A stretch of DNA of 63,442 nucleotides from Paulinella micropora (Eukaryota > Cercozoa > Imbricatea > Euglyphida), in NCBI GenBank assembly GCA_009731375.1, contig BJOX01000246.1, positions 667,810 to 731,251 of the forward strand, given 5' to 3'. The first letter of the stretch is position 1. The number at the start of each line of letters is the position of its first letter. Under the pieces are notes generated by a model. That model was not told the origin of the DNA. It saw nothing but the letters and a program-made list of their open reading frames with translations, and searched no databases. Positions 57,588-63,442 of the stretch are shown here, piece by piece. The translations under genes were made by a program, and so were the position numbers.

Positions 57588-57875
57588 ATTATAAATATTT
57601 TTTACTTCACTTTTAATGTCTGTAAATTTATCAAACCACGGCTGTTTCATTACCCATTCAAGATATGGCTGATCAATAGTTGCAACATCTTGAATTTTTT
57701 TTCGTTTGTATTTACCAAACGGAAAAACATCGGTTGGCTTTCCTTCTCTACTTTTTTCAATTGCCTTAATTTCTTCATCAATCATCTGTTGGACATCTCT
57801 TACTGAAAAGAATTCATTATTTTTCTCAATTGAAAGTGGTCTAAATTTTTCGGATAGTCTGGTGAGGGTGGTCAT
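57555..57875 (-). CDS. FGKY-motif (QSregVF/DUF3820-like) protein
   Basis: 106 aa as read: MTTLTRLSEKFRPLSIEKNN, DVQQMIDEEIKAIEKSREG, then FPFGKYKRKKIQDVATIDQP, YLEWVMKQPWFDKF. It is a paralogue of the C-terminal half of the neighbouring gene. The frame runs into hairpin D; a one-base shift would place TAA right before it, as at pairs A and C, so the last ~10 codons are doubtful. Confidence 0.68.
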   Translation of the reverse strand: MTTLTRLSEKFRPLSIEKNNEFFSVRDVQQMIDEEIKAIEKSREGKPTDVFPFGKYKRKKIQDVATIDQPYLEWVMKQPWFDKFTDIKSEVKNIYNDILFTRYAFS

Positions 57876-57918
57876 TGGTCTATAGATTGGTAAAAAAATT
57901 TTATGGAAAAAAATTAAT

Positions 57919-58225
57919 TAATCAAACTCGCAATAGGGAGGACTTTTAATTTTTTCAAAAAAGATAACTAAGTTCAGGACAGCAATAAAAACTAAGAAAC
58001 AGGTTTTAATGTCTCTTCGTGTTGATTTGAAAAAAGATAGATACGTTATCTTTTTTTAGTTTGAGAGAAATTCAAATATAGACTATTTAAGGCTTAATAA
58101 TTGTTATATTTAATTTGGATAAAATTATGTATATTTTTGTTGAAATTAATAGTAAGACGAATTTATATAAAAATAGCCTTATTTTATATAAAAGATAAGT
58201 GTCCTATAGTGGTACCTATAGTAGT
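57919..58225. repeat. E2 right TIR
   Basis: Reverse complement of 37303-37612; outer end cctatagtagt, directly followed by GTCTTT. Confidence 0.95.
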
Positions 58226-58231
58226 GTCTTT
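58226..58231. repeat. Target-site duplication of E2, right
   Basis: GTCTTT, identical to 37297-37302. Confidence 0.93.
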
Positions 58232-58390
58232 TAGTGATTTATAATTTTCCTTTCATATTGTTTTGTTCTTTTTGTGGAGGGGGTGGTGGTTCTATTATTG
58301 TTTTTTTCGTATTTTTCATTCTTTTTTCCTTCTTTCTTTTTGCGGCTTTTTTTTCTGACTTTGTATCTTTATTTTGTTTATTTCATGGCT

Positions 58391-58534
<144 letters not shown>

Positions 58535-58639
58535 TATCCTTCTATCTTTTCAAGTAAAGCAAAATTAAATTTTCATGTTTCATAAATGAATCATAAATAG
58601 TAGTAGTAGTAGTAGTAAAATAAGCCCCCTTGTCGAGGA

Positions 58640-59086
58640 CTATGATCCTACAGACACACCAGAAGCAAGACCCCTGGTTAGTCTATGGACATGTCTATAA
58701 AATCTCCTAAGAAACAACCTCATAGCATTAACAGAATGTAACGAATTCAGACATGTTGAGTGTAAAAGATGTATCCACTGATCTAAAGAAATCAAACTAT
58801 TCCATGAAAGACAAGAACCAAAACATTGAATCTGTAAAGTGAGCAAGGTAGAAAAACAAGGAATGCAATCTTGAAAAACATGAGTTTCATGATGGATCTG
58901 ACTATGACATATATCACAAATCGCATCAACAGGGGAGCCAAAACCACGATCAAACAATCCAAACCTCAAACAACCCGCTCTTGCCAAAGATATTAACCTC
59001 CTTCCCCCCTCATAATTACGACCTTTTAAGTAAAACTCCATTTCTAAATCCGTTTTCACACACTTATGAATAGACAAAGGAGACAC
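58640..59086 (-). pseudogene. LINE-like RT C-terminal remnant
   Basis: 148 codons without a full gene. RLISLARAGCLRFGLFDRGF followed by a Cys/His motif CDICHSQIHHETHVFQDC resembles the zinc-like C-terminus of non-LTR retrotransposon reverse transcriptases. Upstream RT domain absent. Moderate certainty. Confidence 0.45.
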
Positions 59087-59130
59087 GCGTAATTTCTCTC
59101 TTCAATCTTTTTGTTCACAATCATGAATAA

Positions 59131-59233
59131 AAAAATTTATACATTCTCGATTTGTGCGTGTCGTCCTTGCGCAGGGGCCATGCTAATCTTCTCTGTATAA
59201 TTCCAAGTTTTTCAAGTGTAGGTCCGAAGACAC
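59131..59233 (-). ncRNA. U6: U6 spliceosomal RNA
   Basis: Minus strand: a 5' stem-loop starting GTGTCTTCGG, then the invariant ATACAGAGAAGATTAGCATG (ACAGAGA box at 59190-59196), GGCCCCTGCGCAAGGACGAC and a T7 tract typical of RNA polymerase III termination. All core U6 elements that base-pair with U4 and the 5' splice site are present. The 5' end is set by the stem-loop and may be off by a few bases. It shows a spliceosomal eukaryote, in line with the COQ2 introns. Confidence 0.93.
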
Positions 59234-59495
59234 TACAAATGAATCATTTCTGGCTTCACACCTGTTGCCATAAAAAGCGTCATTTCACAAATAACCATAT
59301 CAGACAGAGTGGGCCGGTAGTGACAATCAATTGAGTTCACTTGCAGAGTTTCTCTGCGCAAATAAAGAAGCGGGAACTATTGTTCCCGCTCGAAAATTTG
59401 AAGATTAGAACAACAATCCTGTCCCCCTCAGATTTGCATTTTTTGTTTTATACAAAAGTGCTTTTAGTTTGGGTTTTAGGAAAGGCAAGAAATCC

Positions 59496-60734
59496 ATGTC
59501 AAGCGAGAAACCCAAGCGAGTCAAGAAGCCTTCAGCAAAGAAGAGACGTGCAGAGGAAGATGCTAGCGACGACGACCACGACTACCAAGGAGGAGGAGAT
59601 CACAGCGCGGCTGGAGGCAGTGCGAGTGTGTCTGGCAGCTCTGCATCTACGACCAGCCCTACCGCAGCGACAGGCGCCGGCGCCAGCAATGACCAACCTC
59701 TCGGGAGCGCAGCCAACAGCAGCAGCAGCAGCAGCACTGGTAACACTCACGCACCGTCACCAGCATCATCATCATCGTCATTCATCGGCGGGGCTGTGGC
59801 ACCGACATTACAACAACAACAAGACGCACTACGAGCAGCGGGCCTGGGCAGTCTCGGGGGCCACATCAACACTTCTCCATCGAATCCCCCGAAGGCACGC
59901 CCACTTACGAGCGACGACTTGGGAAAGGTGGTGCTGCTACTGCAGGCAGGGATCAACTCTACCTTCTTCGACCAGACCAACCGGCTATCCGAGCAAGTCA
60001 ACGCCATGATCCACCAAGCGAAGCAAGAGACGGGGCAACGTGACGCCAAGCTCATCGAGAAGCCCGTGCACCGACGTTACTTCCAAGGTGGGAAGATCAT
60101 CATGGCGGTACTGGAGAGTAATGTGTACAAGAGTGAGCAAGAGCGGCTGACGGATGCAAGCGCAATGGCTACCGCACTGGCTACCCTGGCAATGGACATG
60201 GGTGGGCCGACGCCTCTCTCCGCGGAAGACGCAGAGCAAAAGTTCCTGCAGGCAGCAAAGCGGCTGCGGATCGCGGGGGACATCGCCGCCTACTGCGAAC
60301 CTATCCGGGCACACACTTCGAAGAGCGCCGCGCACCCCTACGGCAGCCAAGGCAAGGGGTTGTGCCGCATATGCTACTCTCCGCAACACTGGGCCAAGGA
60401 CTGCCCACAGCGAGGCAATGCCAACGGCGCGGCTACCGGCAACACCGCAGCACACCAGAGCACTGCGACGGTACCAACGCTGGCGTGGCAAGGCGTCCCT
60501 GGCTACACAGTCCCACCAACCGGGCCGCAGCCGCCAATTCAATACGCGATCCCGCCACAGCAACCACAAAACCCGACAGGGTACATAACCGTCAGCCCAA
60601 CAGTGCCCCCACCATACATACCATCTAGTGCTCGCACACATGTATCCTGCACCCATTGCCACAAGCGCGGGCACACCGCAGAAAGCTGTTGGACCCTGAA
60701 CCCACATCAACGCCCTCAGCGCACTACCAACTGA
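59496..60734 (+). CDS. Gag-like protein of the YR retrotransposon
   Basis: 412 aa from MSSEKPKRVKKPSAKKRR. Basic start, a Ser/Gly/Ala-rich disordered region, a helical core (KVVLLLQAGINSTFFDQTNR, DAEQKFLQAAKRLRIAGDIA), then two CCHC knuckles, CRICYSPQHWAKDC and CTHCHKRGHTAESC, around a Pro-rich linker. In the family, Gag packages the element RNA. A longer non-ATG start at 59469 is possible. 60735-60988 is a spacer. Confidence 0.8.
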   Translation: MSSEKPKRVKKPSAKKRRAEEDASDDDHDYQGGGDHSAAGGSASVSGSSASTTSPTAATGAGASNDQPLGSAANSSSSSSTGNTHAPSPASSSSSFIGGAVAPTLQQQQDALRAAGLGSLGGHINTSPSNPPKARPLTSDDLGKVVLLLQAGINSTFFDQTNRLSEQVNAMIHQAKQETGQRDAKLIEKPVHRRYFQGGKIIMAVLESNVYKSEQERLTDASAMATALATLAMDMGGPTPLSAEDAEQKFLQAAKRLRIAGDIAAYCEPIRAHTSKSAAHPYGSQGKGLCRICYSPQHWAKDCPQRGNANGAATGNTAAHQSTATVPTLAWQGVPGYTVPPTGPQPPIQYAIPPQQPQNPTGYITVSPTVPPPYIPSSARTHVSCTHCHKRGHTAESCWTLNPHQRPQRTTN

Positions 60735-60988
60735 ACACTCAATCACAACTCACGAACACACATACGTCTTGCACATCTGCACTAGCGATACTTGCAAACG
60801 TCGTCGAGTTTGAGTCACATGCACACGCAGCAGAAAACAGTACATATGCATTAAATATATGTTACTCTTACTCTTCTTTATGTGTATTTCGAAATATATT
60901 ATACGGTCGGACTCGCACGGCAACACGCCACCGGTTTAAATATGACTAGTCAAACAACGACGGCAACACGCCGGAAAGTAATGTAAAA

Positions 60989-63202
60989 GTGCAACGAACA
61001 AGCCACAGTTTAATACGGCATTACCACTTTCCCAAACACCAACTCAGTCACTTTTTAGTATTAAAATCATTATCTCTTACTGTGACTGGCAGACATTCAC
61101 GCCCAAAACTGGTCGGCAAGATCTCAGATTTTCTACCGAAAACTGCGCCGAAATCAAAAATATTCAAAGACTATGCGGGGATCATGCAGTGCGTTTGGTG
61201 CAAAAAGACCGGACATCTAGCATACTTCTGTCCGTCGCGACAAACGATACCACAGGAGGAAATCCCATATGTGACTGAACTCCTACGATCACCTACAATC
61301 GACGTCCAAAGCTATGCATCTTTCACTTTGGAGCAAGCACATGAACGGCTCAAGACCTTGGGTGAAAATTTTAACCGTGGCAACCCATGGGCTGACTCCA
61401 CGGACCCGGCACACGCTATCAAGGCAAAGCTCGGATACTGGAAAGCGCTTGGGACCGACCCCGTTGTACTGTCGTGGCTAGCGTATGGGGTCGAGCTGAC
61501 ATTCGAACGCACGCCGCCGGCCACAGATTTTGTAAATCATCCGTCATATTTTGAGCACCTGGCATTTGTCAACGAACAAATCAACGATATGGTCGCGCGG
61601 GGGGACGCAGTGGAAGTAAACGAAGATGACTGCATCATGATCGAACCACTACAAGTGCTCGCGGACCCGGCAGGGATTAAGAAAACAAAGCTCTGCACCG
61701 ACAAACGTTTCAGTAACTCGTTCCAAGCAAAAGCTCCATTCACCATGGAGACTTTAGAAAAGGACATACAAATGGTACTGGACGGAGACGCGGGCACAAA
61801 GTTGTTCGTGTTGGACCTCAAGCGTGCTTTCTACTCAATACCCCTTTCAAGACAAAGCAGACCTTACTCGTCGTTCCGACACAACTGCAAGACTTACCAG
61901 AACACCACACTACTCTACGGCTTCTGCACAGCGCCATTCTGGTTTGGAAAGACGATGTGCGCGGTGGTGCGACTGCTACGAGCCTTGAACATACCTTGCA
62001 TGCAATACGCTGACGACTTCCTGTTCGCAATCAAACTAGCCAGGACTCACGACGGCATACCGGCGTTCGTGAAGGCACTCTTCAGCCTCTTAGGCCTCCC
62101 CCTCTCGGAGAAGACGTGTTGGGAGCCGGCAGAGGAAGTCCAATACTTGGGCTACATCATCAACAGCAAAGAAAGCTGGATCGGGGTACCGGAGGAAAAA
62201 AGGTTGAAGCTACTGCGCTCAATCCTCCAGCTACTAAGCGACGTTCACTCGGCTCACGGAGCGTCAGTCAAACAGCTACACTCGACTGCTGCTTCGATCA
62301 TCGCGTTGAAACTAGCGCTTCAGAACGCAATGCTGTTCACGCGAGTCACGCTGGCAACAGTCGTGCACTGCAAGAGGATAGAACGGGATACCATTTGCAT
62401 CTCAACAGGGTCGGAGCTCAGTGAAGAACTCCAACATTGGCTCCACATTCTGCGAGACCCACTGAAATGCAAACGAGCTATCTTCCAGGCACGGACGGAC
62501 ATCGAGCTGGGGCTCGACGCGGGGGAATTTGCAGTAGGTGGCCACGTACTGAATATGGACGTGACTATACCATTGCACACCGAACTCATCGGCACCTCTT
62601 CCACCCACAGAGAGCTCTGGGCAGCCACAGTGGTCCCACTACACTTCAGACACATTTTGAGTAATCGTAACACCGTGCTCACGGTCTTCGATTCAGCCAA
62701 CGCTGTAATAGACTTACAGAAAGGCGGCTCACGAAAATGCCCACACCTCACGCAGTTATGCAAAATAATTGACGATGTATACACGCAGCGGCTCAACATC
62801 AAAAACAAACTCTGGGGATGGGTGGAACGCTCACGTAACACAAGGGCAGACGCGAACTCAAAGGCACTGACTGCCGGCTTGACTAGCTTGACTGTCCACC
62901 CGGATATCATAAAGGCAATCACCTACCGATGGCACATAACGATCAGAGACGTGTGGGCACCGAACTTCGGGCAGATAGGACAGTCAATTCTTCTCGCACT
63001 GAAAGAACGCAAGCGAGTTGCGTTTGTGATACCCAAATGGCAGGGAAGACCTTGGTGGCCACAAGTGCTTGAACACGCGAGGGATTCATTCCCATTACCA
63101 CCCGCGGCGTATACGCTAGCACCAACATGGCCCACACACCCGCTACATATACATAGACCTCAGTGGCACATGCTTGCAGTCTTATTTGATTTTGCTAATT
63201 AA
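60989..63202 (+). CDS. Reverse transcriptase-RNase H of the YR retrotransposon
   Basis: 737 codons with a GTG as first codon in frame (first ATG at 61184). A CCHC knuckle CVWCKKTGHLAYFC (residues 68-81) precedes the RT: LFVLDLKRAFYSIPLSRQSR (motif A), LLYGFCTAPFWFGK, the YADD box in CMQYADDFLF, EEVQYLGYIINSKESW. RNase H-like part: LTVFDSANAVIDLQKGG and NTRADANSKAL. Domain order and YADD match DIRS/Ngaro elements. It appears intact, so possibly recently active. Confidence 0.85.
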   Translation: MQRTSHSLIRHYHFPKHQLSHFLVLKSLSLTVTGRHSRPKLVGKISDFLPKTAPKSKIFKDYAGIMQCVWCKKTGHLAYFCPSRQTIPQEEIPYVTELLRSPTIDVQSYASFTLEQAHERLKTLGENFNRGNPWADSTDPAHAIKAKLGYWKALGTDPVVLSWLAYGVELTFERTPPATDFVNHPSYFEHLAFVNEQINDMVARGDAVEVNEDDCIMIEPLQVLADPAGIKKTKLCTDKRFSNSFQAKAPFTMETLEKDIQMVLDGDAGTKLFVLDLKRAFYSIPLSRQSRPYSSFRHNCKTYQNTTLLYGFCTAPFWFGKTMCAVVRLLRALNIPCMQYADDFLFAIKLARTHDGIPAFVKALFSLLGLPLSEKTCWEPAEEVQYLGYIINSKESWIGVPEEKRLKLLRSILQLLSDVHSAHGASVKQLHSTAASIIALKLALQNAMLFTRVTLATVVHCKRIERDTICISTGSELSEELQHWLHILRDPLKCKRAIFQARTDIELGLDAGEFAVGGHVLNMDVTIPLHTELIGTSSTHRELWAATVVPLHFRHILSNRNTVLTVFDSANAVIDLQKGGSRKCPHLTQLCKIIDDVYTQRLNIKNKLWGWVERSRNTRADANSKALTAGLTSLTVHPDIIKAITYRWHITIRDVWAPNFGQIGQSILLALKERKRVAFVIPKWQGRPWWPQVLEHARDSFPLPPAAYTLAPTWPTHPLHIHRPQWHMLAVLFDFAN

Positions 63203-63221
63203 ATTTGTTTTCTTACTACAG

Positions 63222-63442
63222 GCCAGGTCGTACTTAACGACCTTGACATAGCAATATGGGCAAGCCAAGGTAAGAAAAGACAGTCAACGATGGACGCATA
63301 TGCATCCTCACGCAAGCAATTCATCAATTGGTGTATCGTACACAACCGAATATGCTTTCCGGCCACAGCAGAGACGGTCGCTCACTACCTGAGACACATG
63401 TGTGAAAGCGGCTATGCAGAGAGTACAATCAAAGGGCACTTC
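63222..63442 (+). CDS. Tyrosine recombinase N-terminal part (cut by window end)
   Basis: Open to the window edge. STMDAYASSRKQFINWCIVH, TAETVAHYLRHMCESGYAES, TIKGHF match the SAM-like N-terminal domain of phage-type integrases. It is preceded by a good acceptor (ttgttttcttactacag at 63221), so it may be spliced to an upstream exon. The catalytic domain is outside the window. Confidence 0.72.

Larger units (their letters stand above)
37303..58225. mobile_element. Integrated Polinton-like virus E2 (PolB/DDE integrase type)
   Basis: 20.9 kb with ~310-bp TIRs, a 6-bp target duplication, Polinton-type DNA polymerase B, rve-type integrase, A32-like ATPase, Ulp1-type protease, penton and a split MCP. 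This is the classic Maverick/Polinton or mavirus-like gene set. Two internal inversions (about 48519-48868 and 52393-54944) break the fibre, MCP and large virion-protein genes. Many frameshifts. Hairpin pairs mark four gene junctions. Confidence 0.95.
59496..63442 (+). mobile_element. DIRS/Ngaro-type tyrosine-recombinase retrotransposon (partial)
   Basis: gag-like ORF, RT-RNase H ORF and the start of a tyrosine recombinase, all on the plus strand and much more GC-rich than the neighbouring viruses. The right end lies outside the window, and I could not define the left terminal repeat. 59234-59495 shows nothing else recognisable. Confidence 0.85.

Overview
The window is nuclear DNA of a microsatellite-rich eukaryote. 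It has GT-AG introns, a U6 snRNA gene, a COQ2-like gene with very short exons, a BTB-BACK gene, and part of a DIRS/Ngaro-type retrotransposon. I cannot name the species. A free-living or algal protist would fit, because the window also carries two different integrated Polinton-like viruses (PLVs).

Layout. 1-5985 is host: the last five exons of a COQ2-like gene, its introns swollen by microsatellites (plus a 996-N gap), then repeat-rich intergenic DNA. 5986 to about 29757 is PLV element 1 (E1). It has ~1.27-kb terminal inverted repeats that end in long palindromes, a PrimPol-SF3 helicase, an S74 fibre, a PLA2-bearing virion protein, a packaging ATPase, a double-jelly-roll major capsid protein (MCP), a penton and a tyrosine recombinase. 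29758-37296 is host: microsatellites, a glycine-rich gene fragment, and a BTB-BACK gene whose first intron is a ~1.1-kb trinucleotide array. 37303-58225 is PLV element 2 (E2), bounded by ~310-bp TIRs and a perfect 6-bp target duplication GTCTTT. It has Polinton-type DNA polymerase B, a DDE integrase, a packaging ATPase, a Ulp1-type protease, MCP, penton and an S74 fibre. 58232-59233 is host with a LINE-like remnant and U6. 59496-63442 is the DIRS/Ngaro-like retroelement, cut by the window edge.

How the genes work together. E1 and E2 have unrelated replication and integration modules and dissimilar capsid and ATPase genes. They nevertheless share a host-interaction set: the S74 fibre (about 1.7 kb almost identical in DNA), a small two-TM protein, a secreted cysteine-rich protein, a second fibre-like protein and a small FGKY-motif protein. 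This looks like modular exchange between two virus lineages in one host. Both elements carry many frameshifts, mostly at A-runs, and a few in-frame stops, so they are decaying, poorly polished, or both. E2 also carries two internal inversions. One splits the MCP gene and a large virion-protein gene; the other flips the tail of the fibre gene.

Most interesting signals: (1) paired hairpins with fixed GATATTT/AAACATCG...CGATGTTT/AAATATC ends at four gene junctions of E2; (2) palindromic, possibly hairpin-telomere, ends on E1 together with a YR that may be telomere-resolvase-like; (3) the near-identical fibre cassette in two otherwise different elements; (4) a parvovirus-like phospholipase A2 motif in the E1 virion protein.
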